Positions 1-9,254 are shown, counted from the stretch's first letter. The stretch is 64,000 nt of DNA from Rhodococcus globerulus NBRC 14531 (GCF_001894805.1 NZ_BCWX01000003.1:992001-1056000); one strand, 5' to 3'. Numbers and translations: made by a program. The notes: generated from the sequence alone by a model not told the origin.

Positions 1-138
1 GTCGCCGACATCATCGGCACCGCCCTCGCCGGCGATGCCGATCTGGTTGCCCTGCGCGCCCGCGTTGCCAAGCTCGCTCTCGACGTCCCGTTGTACGACG
101 GACTCGAGGACTGGGGCTTGCTCAGCAAGAACGTCTAA
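1..138 (+). CDS. glyA: Serine hydroxymethyltransferase, C-terminal end (partial)
   Basis: The window opens inside a reading frame of 45 codons ending in TAA at 136. The residues are typical of the C-terminus of bacterial GlyA: an alternating helix of Ala, Leu and Val, then a 'FPLY-GLE-W'-like stretch, here [13 protein letters not shown]. GlyA is the PLP enzyme that interconverts serine and glycine while loading one-carbon units on tetrahydrofolate. In mycobacteria glyA1 lies just upstream of phoH2, which matches this context. A strong hairpin follows at once. The start and catalytic part are outside the window. Confidence 0.85.
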   Translation, partial: VADIIGTALAGDADLVALRARVAKLALDVPLYDGLEDWGLLSKNV

Positions 139-148
139 GCAGTAGTTC

Positions 149-186
149 CCGACAGCCCGGTACCCGTTGTGGTGCCGGGCTGTCGG
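149..186 (+). terminator. Hairpin terminator after glyA
   Basis: A 16-bp stem (149-164 pairing with 171-186, one non-Watson-Crick pair) closes on a 6-nt loop, 11 nt after the glyA stop, and is followed by CGTTCTT. It has no long T-run, which is common for actinobacterial intrinsic terminators. It lies before the patatin start at 214. Confidence 0.75.
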
Positions 187-213
187 CGTTCTTACGGCGC
201 CTACGATGGGCCA

Positions 214-1215
214 ATGGCTCAGTCTCGGACAGTTGCATTGGCACTCGGTTCCGGTGGCGCGCGAGGCTACGCCCACATCGGTGTCATCCAGGTGCTCGAG
301 GAACGTGGCTACTCGATAGTCGGGGTGGCAGGTTCGTCGATGGGCGCGTTGATCGGCGGCTTGTACGCAGCTGGGAAACTCGATGAATTCACCGAGTGGG
401 CGACGACGCTGAAGGCCCGCGACGTTGTTCGGTTGCTCGACGTATCCATGTCAGCGCCCGGGGCCATCCACGCGGAGAAGGTACTCGGGCGGGTTCGAGA
501 GATCCTGGGCGAAACGTGCATCGAAGACATGCGCATCCCGTTCACCGCCGTGGCCACCGACCTGGCGGCGGGTAGGTCTGTGTGGTTTCAGCACGGGCCG
601 GTCGACGCCGCGATTCGTGCGTCCATCGCTATCCCCGGAGTCATCACTCCGTTGGTTCTCAACGGCCGGGTGCTGGTGGACGGCGGCATCCTCGATCCTC
701 TTCCCGTCGCGCCGACGCTCTCGATTCGTGCAGACCTGACGATCGGTGTCAGTTTGGGCGCGGACGCCCGTGAGAATCGCACGCCCGCTCGGGTGGGTAC
801 GGAGCCACGGCCCGTCGACGAGTGGGTCGGCCGATTCAAACGGGGCACCGCCCAGTTTCTCGATCGGGAGACAGTGAAGTCTGTGGTGTCTCGATTCGGT
901 GGTCACTCGACGGGCCTGGGTCTTGAAGAGGTGGGCCTGGATGAGGTGAGTGTGGACGAGGTGAGCCTGGACGAGGGAGTCGTCGATACGGGTCGTGATA
1001 TCGCTCCGAAGATCGGGCGTTTGGAGATCATGGGTCGTTCACTCGAGGTCGTGCAGTCCGCGCTGGCCAGGTACCAGCTCGCCGTGTATCCACCGGACAT
1101 TCTTATCCAGGTACCCCGCAAATCGGCCAGGAGTCTCGACTTTGCGCGGGCTACCGAGATGATCGCGATCGGTCGGGTTTTGACCGAGTCGGCGCTCGAT
1201 GCCGAGGATTTCTGA
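214..1215 (+). CDS. Patatin-like phospholipase (RssA/NTE type)
   Basis: This predicted cytoplasmic serine acyl hydrolase has 333 aa. The glycine-rich oxyanion motif GSGGARG is at residues 12-18, the nucleophile elbow GSSMG at 40-44 (Ser42) and the dyad aspartate in DGG at 156-158. Together these are the full patatin Ser-Asp signature, so the protein is probably an active lipase or lysophospholipase; the substrate cannot be read. ATG 214 was chosen because homology begins at the MAQSR region, and an upstream in-frame start at 169 lies inside the glyA terminator. An oddity is a run of four 5-residue acidic repeats (E-V-S-L-D type, residues 239-258) between the catalytic domain and the C-terminal helix. 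It sits between glyA and phoH2, where mycobacteria carry desA2. Confidence 0.88.
   Translation: MAQSRTVALALGSGGARGYAHIGVIQVLEERGYSIVGVAGSSMGALIGGLYAAGKLDEFTEWATTLKARDVVRLLDVSMSAPGAIHAEKVLGRVREILGETCIEDMRIPFTAVATDLAAGRSVWFQHGPVDAAIRASIAIPGVITPLVLNGRVLVDGGILDPLPVAPTLSIRADLTIGVSLGADARENRTPARVGTEPRPVDEWVGRFKRGTAQFLDRETVKSVVSRFGGHSTGLGLEEVGLDEVSVDEVSLDEGVVDTGRDIAPKIGRLEIMGRSLEVVQSALARYQLAVYPPDILIQVPRKSARSLDFARATEMIAIGRVLTESALDAEDF
928..987 (+). repeat. 15-bp tandem repeat inside the patatin gene
   Basis: Four in-frame 15-bp units (928-942, 943-957, 958-972, 973-987) each encode E-V/G-x-x-D. The two middle units differ at only two positions. The repeat adds a flexible acidic linker and keeps frame, so it looks like slippage-driven expansion. 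Confidence 0.8.
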
Positions 1216-1399
1216 GCTCACGCGCCGATAGTGCGGACGGCGTCGACAAGCACCGCTGTGGCGGTAAATGACACGAGTGGCATTTTGTAACCTGGCGTTC
1301 ACGCATTGTGTGTCGGAATTCGTGGCGGGATGGCCCGAAGCACAGTACCGTCGGCAGTATCGAGTAGCGCAGAAGTTACTTGTGCGGGAGGTTCTGATC
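1216..1399. other. Non-coding leader region upstream of phoH2 unit
   Basis: Together with the leader ORF region this forms a 303-bp gap between patatin and phoH2. No convincing gene is seen in this part. One frame stays open from 1268 into the small ORF at 1400, but its N-terminal part has no Shine-Dalgarno and no recognisable family. The region probably carries the promoter for the phoH2 transcript. No promoter could be placed with confidence. Confidence 0.4.
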
Positions 1400-1453
1400 G
1401 TGACTGAAACATTCAGTGCGAGAGGGCCGGCGCCCGGCCCTCGTGTCACCTGA
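1400..1453 (+). CDS. Candidate 17-aa leader peptide upstream of phoH2
   Basis: A GTG at 1400 follows a strong Shine-Dalgarno (GGGAGG, 1386-1391) with 8-nt spacing. It opens a 17-codon ORF ending in TGA at 1451. The peptide is Gly/Pro/Arg-rich at its C-terminus because those codons form a perfect 9-bp hairpin (1422-1442). The stop codon lies inside a perfect 6-2-6 palindrome. phoH2 starts 65 bp downstream. In mycobacteria a small gene, phoAT, precedes phoH2 and is described as its antitoxin partner. Whether this ORF, or its open-frame extension back to 1268, corresponds to it is inference. It could also be an attenuation leader or a chance ORF. Confidence 0.35.
   Translation: MTETFSARGPAPGPRVT
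1422..1442 (+). promoter_or_regulatory. Perfect GC hairpin in the phoH2 leader
   Basis: The 9-bp arms GAGGGCCGG and CCGGCCCTC enclose a CGC loop. No T-run follows, so simple intrinsic termination is unlikely. It lies inside the candidate leader peptide, where a translating ribosome would melt it. This suggests an attenuation-like arrangement (inference). Confidence 0.45.
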
Positions 1454-1456
1454 CAC
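1443..1456. promoter_or_regulatory. Palindrome GTGTCA-CC-TGACAC, possible operator
   Basis: A perfect 6-2-6 inverted repeat sits directly after the hairpin and 63 bp before the phoH2 start. This size and symmetry is typical of a dimeric repressor site. No specific regulator can be named from sequence alone. Confidence 0.4.
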
Positions 1457-1518
1457 AAGAGCCGACCGGTCCAGCGAGAACTAGTTTGTGCGGCGTAGCG
1501 CAGACCTAGGAGCCCACC

Positions 1519-2898
1519 GTGACTGCATCACGCTCCGTTTCTGCCCACTCGGTTCCGGGCAGTATTTCAGCCGGTAATTCAGCCGGGAGTCATTCGGTAG
1601 ATGCACTTCGCACGTATGTCTTGGATACGTCGGTCTTACTGTCCGATCCGTGGGCCGTCACCAGATTTGCCGAGCACAATGTGGTTCTGCCCCTTGTTGT
1701 GGTCAGTGAACTCGAAGGCAAGCGACATCATCACGAACTGGGATGGTTTGCGCGAGAAGCACTCCGCATGCTCGACGACCTCCGGATCGAATACGGCCGG
1801 CTCGACCGTCCGGTGCCGATCGGTAGCGAGAACGGTACCTTGCAAGTCGAACTCAATCACACTGATCCCGCGGTACTCCCCGTCGGATTCCGCACGGACA
1901 GTAATGATTCGAGGATACTTGCCTGCGCGCTCAATCTTGCGGCCGAAGGCAAAGATGTAGTCCTGGTCAGCAAAGACATTCCGCTCCGAGTCAAAGCGGG
2001 CGCCGTGGGGCTTCCCGCCGACGAGTACCACGCGCACGACGTCGTTCCCTCCGGGTGGACCGGTATGACTGAGTGTGATGTCGCGTCGACGGACATCGAC
2101 GAACTGTTCTCCGAGGGCTTTCTCGATCTCGAGGAGGGGCGAGATCTGCCGTGTCACACCGGGGTTCGGCTGCTCGGCGGTTCGTCCAGTGCGTTGGGGA
2201 GGGTGACACCGGACAAACGGATTCAGCTTGTCCGCGGTGAGCGTGAGGCATTCGGTCTGCACGGCCGCAGCGCCGAGCAGCGGATTGCACTGGAATTGCT
2301 GATGGACGAAAGCATCGGAATCGTCTCTCTCGGCGGCAAAGCGGGTACCGGAAAGTCGGCGCTGGCCTTGACCGCGGGACTCGAAGCGGTGCTCGAGCGT
2401 CGAAGCCAACGCAAGGTGGTGGTCTTCCGGCCACTGTATGCCGTTGGCGGACAGGAACTCGGATATCTCCCGGGCAGCGAGAGTGAGAAGATGGGCCCGT
2501 GGGCTCAGGCCGTCTTCGACACACTCGACGGGTTGGCGTCACCCGAAGTTCTCGAAGAGGTCCAAGCTCGGGGGATGTTGGAAGTCTTGCCGCTCACGCA
2601 CATTCGTGGACGTTCTCTGCACGATTCGTTCGTGATCGTCGACGAGGCGCAGTCCCTCGAACGAAATGTGTTGCTGACGGTGCTTTCTCGACTCGGAACC
2701 GGATCGCGAGTGGTGTTGACGCATGACGTCGCGCAGCGTGACAACCTGCGAGTCGGCCGCCACGACGGTGTTGCCGCCGTGATCGAAAAGCTGAAGGGGC
2801 ATCCACTGTTTGCGCATATCACGCTCACTCGAAGCGAGCGTTCGCCGATCGCCGAGTTGGTTACCGAAATGTTGGAGGAGTTCGGACCGACTCCCTGA
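1519..2898 (+). CDS. phoH2: PhoH2: PIN ribonuclease domain fused to PhoH ATPase
   Basis: This 459-aa protein joins two domains. An N-terminal PIN domain starts at about residue 33 with the acidic motif YVLDTSVLL (Asp36) and has a later D-S-N-D-S-R-I-L segment. The C-terminal PhoH P-loop ATPase has Walker A GKAGTGKS at 273-280 and Walker B VDEAQ around Asp375. In mycobacteria PhoH2 is described as an RNA-unwinding and RNA-cleaving toxin-like enzyme; the role here is inferred from family. GTG 1519 has a TAGGAG Shine-Dalgarno (1507-1512) at 6 nt. The first 30 residues are Ser-rich and unlike the family core. A hairpin terminator follows, and the CMD gene is convergent. Confidence 0.93.
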   Translation: MTASRSVSAHSVPGSISAGNSAGSHSVDALRTYVLDTSVLLSDPWAVTRFAEHNVVLPLVVVSELEGKRHHHELGWFAREALRMLDDLRIEYGRLDRPVPIGSENGTLQVELNHTDPAVLPVGFRTDSNDSRILACALNLAAEGKDVVLVSKDIPLRVKAGAVGLPADEYHAHDVVPSGWTGMTECDVASTDIDELFSEGFLDLEEGRDLPCHTGVRLLGGSSSALGRVTPDKRIQLVRGEREAFGLHGRSAEQRIALELLMDESIGIVSLGGKAGTGKSALALTAGLEAVLERRSQRKVVVFRPLYAVGGQELGYLPGSESEKMGPWAQAVFDTLDGLASPEVLEEVQARGMLEVLPLTHIRGRSLHDSFVIVDEAQSLERNVLLTVLSRLGTGSRVVLTHDVAQRDNLRVGRHDGVAAVIEKLKGHPLFAHITLTRSERSPIAELVTEMLEEFGPTP

Positions 2899-2906
2899 GA
2901 ATAGTT

Positions 2907-2938
2907 CTCCCCGTGCGGCATTCTTGCCGCACGGGGAG
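2907..2938. terminator. Bidirectional terminator between phoH2 and the CMD gene
   Basis: A perfect 14-bp stem (2907-2920 with 2925-2938) with a TTCT loop lies between the convergent stops at 2898 and 2943, so it can serve both transcripts. Confidence 0.85.
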
Positions 2939-2942
2939 TGGC

Positions 2943-3347
2943 TCAGTTCTCCAGCGGTCCCAATTCCGCGTTGAGGACTTCCTGGACAACGCGCATAGCA
3001 GCGAGTCCGGCCGGGGCGCCGCAGTATGCGCTGGCATGTATCACTGTTTCGACGATCTCGGTGCGCGTCAAGCCATTTCGCAATGCGCCGCGGACGTGGC
3101 CTTTCAGTTCGTTCTCCGCCCGCAGGGCGATCAGCATTCCCAGATTGATCAGGCTGCGACTGCGTCGATCGAGGCCGGGACGCGTCCACACAGATCCCCA
3201 CACATTGGCCGTCACGAAGTTCTGCAATTCTTCGCTGTCGGTTCCGCGGGTGCGCTCGAACGCTGCGTCGACAAAATCGGCACCCATGACTTCTGTGCGC
3301 ACGGCCAGTCCGGCGTCGAAGGAATCGGATGTGTTGTATTCGGTCAT
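2943..3347 (-). CDS. Carboxymuconolactone decarboxylase family protein (PcaC-like)
   Basis: A 134-aa all-helical protein of the CMD family. It has the typical central segment (R-S-R-S-L-I-N-L-G-M-L-I-A-L) and the C-terminal H-A-S-A-Y-C-G-A-P-A-G motif. The length is right for a single-domain 4-carboxymuconolactone decarboxylase, the protocatechuate-pathway enzyme forming enol-lactone. No other pca genes are next to it, so it may be a general CMD protein rather than the true PcaC. It lies 30 bp downstream of an epoxide-hydrolase-like gene on the same strand, and the two probably form one transcript. Confidence 0.8.
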   Translation of the reverse strand: MTEYNTSDSFDAGLAVRTEVMGADFVDAAFERTRGTDSEELQNFVTANVWGSVWTRPGLDRRSRSLINLGMLIALRAENELKGHVRGALRNGLTRTEIVETVIHASAYCGAPAGLAAMRVVQEVLNAELGPLEN

Positions 3348-3377
3348 CGGGCGAGTGCTCTCTTCCGGCAGGTGTTG

Positions 3378-3806
3378 TCAGGCCGGAGCCAGCCTACTGC
3401 GAGAGCCGATACCCAACACCGCCTGCCCGATCGCGGTCACCACACCCCACGCAACGTCGCGCAGCGAGAAGTAGTCCCGCCACACGGCGATCTTGCCGTC
3501 GCGTAATTCGAAAGTTCCACACACCCAGAACTCGATGCGCAGTGGTCCGACGGTCAGGATGTCGGTGCGTTCGGTGAGGACGGTGAACTCGTCGCCGATG
3601 ATGTGATGCATGTCGGCCTCGAACTTGAGTGACGGCTTCGTGACCATTCGAAGCGCCCGGACCACGGCATTTCTCCCGCGCAACGTCGGCAGCGAGACGT
3701 TCTGCCAGATGATGTCCTCGGTCATCAACTCGGCGGCGCCGTCCACATCGAAATCGGTGAGGGCGCGGAACATCTTTCGAACTGTGGTGACCGAATCAGT
3801 GTTCAT
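3378..3806 (-). CDS. Limonene-1,2-epoxide hydrolase family protein
   Basis: A 142-aa protein with the SnoaL/NTF2-like fold. It keeps the residues of the limonene-epoxide hydrolase active site: the R-T-D triplet at 80-82 (ERTDIL) and the aspartate in WRDYF (Asp111). This gives the Asp-Arg-Asp arrangement that activates water for epoxide opening. Rv2740 (EphG) of M. tuberculosis is a family relative. It is the first gene of a probable two-gene unit with the CMD protein. The natural epoxide is unknown. The start at 3806 gives full family length. Confidence 0.75.
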   Translation of the reverse strand: MNTDSVTTVRKMFRALTDFDVDGAAELMTEDIIWQNVSLPTLRGRNAVVRALRMVTKPSLKFEADMHHIIGDEFTVLTERTDILTVGPLRIEFWVCGTFELRDGKIAVWRDYFSLRDVAWGVVTAIGQAVLGIGSRSRLAPA

Positions 3807-3960
3807 CGAAACCCCTGTTCATCACGAGCCTGTGTTCATTCGGTGCTCTGACAAATGTGCCCAAACCGTCGCTGTCGAAGTATTCCAAGGTTAGCGAGTT
3901 TCCGTCGAATATGGCTCGGGATGGTTCTGTTCGATCGACTATCTGGGAGATCCCGTGAGG

Positions 3961-5520
3961 TCAGCTACCGAATCCGGTGAACTCGAGTGATCCCAGGGAT
4001 CCTGTGGTGGGTTGTTCGGGTGTGATCGGGGCCTCGGCGACATTGACGGTAACGACAAGGGTCAGGTCGGGATTGACGCCGTTGGTGGCGTTGAGGGTGA
4101 ACGTGTAAGAGCCTGCAGCGGCGGGTGTTCCGGACAGTGTTCCGTTAGTGAAAACCATGCCGGTGGGCAGTTTTGCCGGGTCGATCACTGTGATGGTGGG
4201 GGCAGGGTTACCGGTGACGGTGAATTCACGGGTAAGTGCTGTTCCGGCAACAGCATCGAGCGTCACGGGTCCGGCATCGGTGAACATCGGGGCGGCGGGT
4301 GCTGCTGCGACGATGAGGGTGGCGTTGAGCGTTGCCGGATTTCCGACGCCGTTGGTGGCGCTGACCGTGAAGGGGAACGATCCTTCGGTGGTGGGTGTTC
4401 CGGTCAGAGCCCCAGTTTCACTGAGCGTGAGTCCGGCCGGGAGTCCGGTGGCGGTGACAACGGGGGTGGGGTTTCCGGTGGTGGTGAACGCGTGGGAGAT
4501 TGCTGTTCCGGCAATACCGTTTACGGTGACGGGGCCCGCATCGGTGAACGCAGAAGCGGTTGCAGTTTTCAATGCCAATGAACGGTTGCCGCCGCCGGCG
4601 ATGGCGGTGTAGCCGGTACCGGTCGGGGCGGGAAGCTGCCCACCACCGCTGCTTCCCCATTCTGCGATGGTGCCCTCGGCAGTCAAAGCCAGTGAATGGA
4701 AGTCGCCGCCACCGATGGCGGTGTAGCCGTTGCCCCTTGGGACGGTGCCTAACCCGTTGCCACTTTGTCCCCAGGTTGTGATCGTGCCGTCGGCGGTCAA
4801 CGCCAACCCATGGAAACCTCCTGAAGCAATAGTGGTGTAGCCGTTACCGGTCGGAGTGTTGGTCTGACCTTCGTAGTTGTATCCCCAGCCGACGATGGCG
4901 CCGTCGGCGGTCAACGCCAACGAATGAAGGCTGCCGGCTGCGATGGCTTTATAGCCGTTGCCAGGAAGCGTGTTGGCCTGTTTCCAGTAGTTGTAACCCC
5001 AGCCCACGACGGTGCCGTCGGCGGTCAACGCCAACGAATGGTAACCGCCGGCCGCGATGGCTTTGTAGCCGTTACCAACTGGGATGTTAGCGAGTTGCCC
5101 GAGGCTGCTGGCTCCCCAAGCCACGATGGTGCCGTCGGCGGTTAACGCCACTGAATGAAAGGCGCCGACGGCGATGGCTTTGTGGCCGCTGCCGGCCGGG
5201 ATGTTGTCGAGTTGACCGTCATTGTTGTTCCCCCACCCCACGATGGAGCCGTCGGCGGTCAACGCCAACGAATGGGAGTAGCCGGCCGCGATGGCGGTGT
5301 AACCGCCTCCCGCCGGGAAGTTGTCGAGCTGCCCGTTGTCGTTGTTTCCCCCTACCCCGTAGCCCCAACCTGTGATTGTGCCGGGATCGGTGACCGGCAC
5401 ACCTTCCGCCGCGGCAGTGGTCGCAGCGGCGAGGGCGAGTGCTCCAGCGGCAATGAGAGCGGTGAGCCCTCGCAGTCGTCTGCCTCGGTGAGGTCTGTGA
5501 CGGTGATCGAGTGGTGCCAT
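3961..5520 (-). CDS. Secreted RCC1-repeat protein with two Ig-like (He_PIG) domains
   Basis: A 519-aa exported protein. Residues 1-39 form a long signal peptide with an Arg-rich n-region and an Ala-rich core ending A-A-A-E-G. From about residue 73 to 325 there are six full and one partial RCC1-type repeats of 38-40 residues (Y-x-A-I-A-x-G-x-x-H-S-L-A-L-T-A-D-G-T-I-x-x-W-G), predicted to form a beta-propeller. Two putative-Ig (He_PIG-like) domains follow, roughly 330-410 and 415-500, each beginning F-T-D-A-G-P-V-T. The C-terminus is Gly/Ser-rich, with no sortase motif or membrane anchor. The function is unknown; surface binding or adhesion is plausible. The Shine-Dalgarno is AGGAAAGG upstream of 5520. 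The gene is divergent from the F420-reductase-like gene. Confidence 0.82.
   Translation of the reverse strand: MAPLDHRHRPHRGRRLRGLTALIAAGALALAAATTAAAEGVPVTDPGTITGWGYGVGGNNDNGQLDNFPAGGGYTAIAAGYSHSLALTADGSIVGWGNNNDGQLDNIPAGSGHKAIAVGAFHSVALTADGTIVAWGASSLGQLANIPVGNGYKAIAAGGYHSLALTADGTVVGWGYNYWKQANTLPGNGYKAIAAGSLHSLALTADGAIVGWGYNYEGQTNTPTGNGYTTIASGGFHGLALTADGTITTWGQSGNGLGTVPRGNGYTAIGGGDFHSLALTAEGTIAEWGSSGGGQLPAPTGTGYTAIAGGGNRSLALKTATASAFTDAGPVTVNGIAGTAISHAFTTTGNPTPVVTATGLPAGLTLSETGALTGTPTTEGSFPFTVSATNGVGNPATLNATLIVAAAPAAPMFTDAGPVTLDAVAGTALTREFTVTGNPAPTITVIDPAKLPTGMVFTNGTLSGTPAAAGSYTFTLNATNGVNPDLTLVVTVNVAEAPITPEQPTTGSLGSLEFTGFGS
4546..5304 (-). repeat. RCC1 coding repeats (114-120 bp units)
   Basis: About six and a half tandem units of 38-40 codons. 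The DNA encoding the A-L-T-A-D-G core is nearly identical between units (the plus-strand phrase GTCGGCGGTCAACGCCAA recurs), which points to recent duplication or gene conversion within the array. Confidence 0.8.
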
Positions 5521-5628
5521 CGTGGTGTGCCTTTCCTGGCGGATTCCGCCGGGAGGGCGGTGCGGCCACGGTTAGTGACCACGCAGTGACGATAACGGGC
5601 GGGGAGGCACAAAACGCCCATTTTTGCT

Positions 5629-5669
5629 GGCCATTTTAGGACAGAGGGCATTGATGGCCGAAAATGGCC
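5629..5669. promoter_or_regulatory. Inverted repeat GGCCATTTT / AAAATGGCC
   Basis: The 9-bp arms at 5629-5637 and 5661-5669 are separated by 23 bp. A related GCCCATTTTTG lies just left, at 5616-5626. The arms are about 110 bp upstream of the RCC1 gene start, a position suited to an operator with two half sites or to DNA looping. Confidence 0.4.
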
Positions 5670-5797
5670 TTCTTGTGCCGAGCTGTGAACAGCGCGCCCC
5701 ACGCGGCCCAAGGCAAGCATTTGAATCAGTGCGAATTGAATGTGCCGGTGCGGAATTAGCCCGCGGTGATCCGTTGTTGAGGCATGCAGCAGTCGCG

Positions 5798-5813
5798 GAG
5801 TGTCGCGACACTC
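5798..5813. promoter_or_regulatory. 16-bp perfect palindrome before the F420-reductase-like gene
   Basis: GAGTGTCGCGACACTC reads identically on both strands and ends a few bases before the GAAGGAG Shine-Dalgarno of the gene at 5833. A repressor bound there would block transcription or initiation. TetR-type operators often have this form, but the regulator is not identified. Confidence 0.5.
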
Positions 5814-5832
5814 GACGAAGGAGCACAAGAAC

Positions 5833-6501
5833 ATGCGCATCGGAATTATCGGAGCTGGTCAGATCGGTGGAACGCTTACCCGCAGGCTGACCGCGCTTGG
5901 TCACGACGTGCGCGTCTCGAACTCTCGGACGCCCGACACTCTGGCAGACCTCGAGGCGGAAACCGGTGCAAAAGCGGTACTGAACACCGAAGCCGCCGAA
6001 GGTGCAGACCTGGTGATCGTGAGCATCCCGCAGAAGAACGTCGTGGACCTTCCCGCCGGCATTCTCGCGGGCGCTGCCGACGGCGCTCCGGTGATCGAGA
6101 CCAACAACTACTACCCGCAGCAGCGAGACGGATTGATCGCCGCAATCGAAGACGGTCAGGCAGAAAGCGATTGGGTGCAAGAGCGCCTCGGAGTTCCGGT
6201 CTTCAAGGCATTTAACGGAATCTGGTGGAAGCACCTGCTCGAGAAGGGTCTACCGGAAGGGTCGAGCGGCCGCATCGCGCTCCCCATCGCCGGTGACGAC
6301 GAGCTGAAGAAGCAGGTTGTCTTCGACCTGATCAATCAGCTCGGCTTCGACCCCGTCGACGCGGGCACCATCGAAGACTCCTGGCGCCAGCAGCCGGGAA
6401 CTCCGGTCTACGGCAAGGATTTTGGTCGCGACGCTACGTTGAAGGCGCTGGCGGAGGCAACTCCCGAGCGCACGGACGAGTGGCGAGCTGTCGCGGAGTG
6501 A
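5833..6501 (+). CDS. NADPH-dependent F420 reductase family / NAD(P)-binding oxidoreductase
   Basis: A 222-aa Rossmann protein. The dinucleotide-binding motif GAGQIG is at residues 7-12, directly after the first strand (MRIGII), and V-S-N-S-R follows strand 2, where NADP-preferring members have Ser/Arg. This matches the NADP-oxidoreductase, coenzyme-F420-dependent family. It may transfer hydride between NADPH and F420, or be an F420-independent relative. ATG 5833 was chosen because GAAGGAG (5817-5823) lies 9 nt before it and homology starts at the first residue; the longer frame from 5800 overlaps the palindrome. FbiC, which makes the F420 precursor, is encoded elsewhere in the window, so the cofactor is available. 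Confidence 0.72.
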   Translation: MRIGIIGAGQIGGTLTRRLTALGHDVRVSNSRTPDTLADLEAETGAKAVLNTEAAEGADLVIVSIPQKNVVDLPAGILAGAADGAPVIETNNYYPQQRDGLIAAIEDGQAESDWVQERLGVPVFKAFNGIWWKHLLEKGLPEGSSGRIALPIAGDDELKKQVVFDLINQLGFDPVDAGTIEDSWRQQPGTPVYGKDFGRDATLKALAEATPERTDEWRAVAE

Positions 6502-6518
6502 CTGACTGACCTGTGCCT

Positions 6519-6549
6519 CGCGGCGGTTCCCGAATGCGGAACCGCCGCG
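6519..6549. terminator. Bidirectional terminator, F420-reductase-like gene / fumC
   Basis: A 12-bp perfect stem CGCGGCGGTTCC (6519-6530) pairs with 6538-6549 over a 7-nt loop. It lies between the convergent stops at 6501 and 6561. Confidence 0.8.
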
Positions 6550-6560
6550 GGGCCGGTGGG

Positions 6561-7964
<1,404 letters not shown>

Positions 7965-7976
7965 GGTTCCAGAGTA

Positions 7977-8036
7977 GGGGCCTTCGGCCCCTGTGCGCCT
8001 TTTTGGTAGCGGTGACTACCAGAAAGGCGCACAGGG
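7977..8036 (-). terminator. Double hairpin between glpX and fumC
   Basis: A long hairpin (left arm 7989-8009, right arm 8016-8036, about 21 bp with one G-U pair) is followed on the minus strand by a second one (GGGGCC-TTC-GGCCCC, 7977-7991). The two overlap slightly, so they may be alternative structures. They would terminate glpX mRNA or process the dicistronic glpX-fumC message. Confidence 0.75.
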
Positions 8037-8045
8037 CGGAGCCTG

Positions 8046-9080
8046 TCAGAACGTCGGCGGAACCGCGCCCTCTTCGCCGTCGAAGTCCACCGAGCTGTAC
8101 TCGCGGAGCTTCTCGAGGCGGTGGTACGCGTCGATCATGCGGACGGTGCCGGACTTGCTGCGCATCACGATGGACTGCGTACTGGCGCCGCCGCCGTAGT
8201 AGCGGACACCGCGCAGCAGGTCACCGTCGGTGACGCCGGTGGCGCAGAAGAAGACGTTCTCGCCCGAGACCAGATCTTCGGTGGTCAGGATGCGATCGAG
8301 ATCGTGACCGGCGTCGATGGCCTTCTGACGCTCTTCGTCGTCGGTGGGAGCCAGCTTGCCCTGCAACGATCCGCCCATGCAGCGCATGGCCGCAGCGGCG
8401 ATGATGCCCTCAGGGGTGCCGCCGATGCCGACGAGCATGTCGGTGCCGGACTCCGGACGCGCTGCGGCGATAGCGCCGGCAACGTCACCGTCGGAGATCA
8501 GGCGGATCCGAGCGCCCGTGTCGCGAACGTCCTGGATCAGCTGGTTGTGGCGAGGACGGTCCAGGATGCAGATCGTGATGTCGGAGACCGACGCCTTCTT
8601 GACCTTGGCGACGCGCTTGATGTTCTCGGCGATCGGCGCGCTGATGTCGATGACATCTGCAGCGTCCGGTCCGACAGCGATCTTCTCCATGTAGAACACA
8701 GCAGACGGATCGAACATCGCGCCGCGCTCGGCAACAGCCAACACCGAGATGGCGTTGGGCATGCCCTTGGACATCAGCGTGGTTCCGTCAACCGGATCGA
8801 CAGCGAAGTCGCAGTCCGGGCCGTCGCCGTTGCCGACCTCTTCGCCGTTGAACAGCATCGGCGCTTCGTCCTTCTCGCCTTCGCCGATCACAACGATGCC
8901 GCGCATGGACACCGAAGAAACGAGCTGACGCATCGCGTCGACGGCAGCTCCGTCGCCGCCTTCCTTGTCGCCGCGTCCTACCCAGCGACCTGCAGCCATC
9001 GCGCCGGCTTCGGTGACTCGGACCAATTCGAGAGCAAGGTTACGGTCCGGGGTCTCACGATGAATGCTGCTGGCCGTCAT
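8046..9080 (-). CDS. glpX: Class II fructose-1,6-bisphosphatase
   Basis: This 344-aa enzyme of gluconeogenesis removes the 1-phosphate of fructose 1,6-bisphosphate. Diagnostic GlpX motifs are GEGEKDEA (66-73) and DPVDGTT (95-101), the metal- and substrate-binding acidic clusters shared with the inositol-phosphatase fold. The start ATG at 9080 is preceded by a clear AGGAGG. Position and strand match Rv1099c, the essential-type FBPase of mycobacteria. The DUF4245 gene is divergent. Confidence 0.96.
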   Translation of the reverse strand: MTASSIHRETPDRNLALELVRVTEAGAMAAGRWVGRGDKEGGDGAAVDAMRQLVSSVSMRGIVVIGEGEKDEAPMLFNGEEVGNGDGPDCDFAVDPVDGTTLMSKGMPNAISVLAVAERGAMFDPSAVFYMEKIAVGPDAADVIDISAPIAENIKRVAKVKKASVSDITICILDRPRHNQLIQDVRDTGARIRLISDGDVAGAIAAARPESGTDMLVGIGGTPEGIIAAAAMRCMGGSLQGKLAPTDDEERQKAIDAGHDLDRILTTEDLVSGENVFFCATGVTDGDLLRGVRYYGGGASTQSIVMRSKSGTVRMIDAYHRLEKLREYSSVDFDGEEGAVPPTF

Positions 9081-9248
9081 GTGCGGTGCCTCCTGGCGCG
9101 GTCGCGGTCGACGGGGTGTGTCGACGCAAGTGGTTTCTACAGGCGTGATTGTCCCAGATGGGAGCCACTGTGTGCGCTGCTGGGTCAGGGGCGTGGTGAT
9201 TTGTCACGCTTAGGGGTACCGGGAATCGTTACAAGCGGCCGGTACCTG

Positions 9249-9254
9249 GATACT
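9249..9254 (+). promoter_or_regulatory. Candidate -10 box for the leaderless DUF4245 gene
   Basis: GATACT at 9249-9254 sits 6 nt before GTG 9261. No good -35 box is seen at standard spacing. This is inferred from the recurrent leaderless pattern in the window. Confidence 0.35.

Larger units (their letters stand above)
5521..5832. other. 312-bp divergent intergenic region
   Basis: No gene is supported here. It separates the RCC1 gene (leftward) from the F420-reductase-like gene (rightward) and must hold both promoters. Visible elements are the 9-bp inverted repeat at 5629-5669 and the 16-bp palindrome at 5798-5813, listed separately. Confidence 0.6.

Noticed and set aside
3886..3905. AAGGTTAGCG half site resembling an iron box
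   Set aside because: Only one half site matches; the other arm (AGTTTCC) does not pair or match the IdeR consensus.
4012..4612. Plus-strand Gly/Val-rich frames over the RCC1 gene
   Set aside because: Shadows of the repeat and Ig-like coding sequence.
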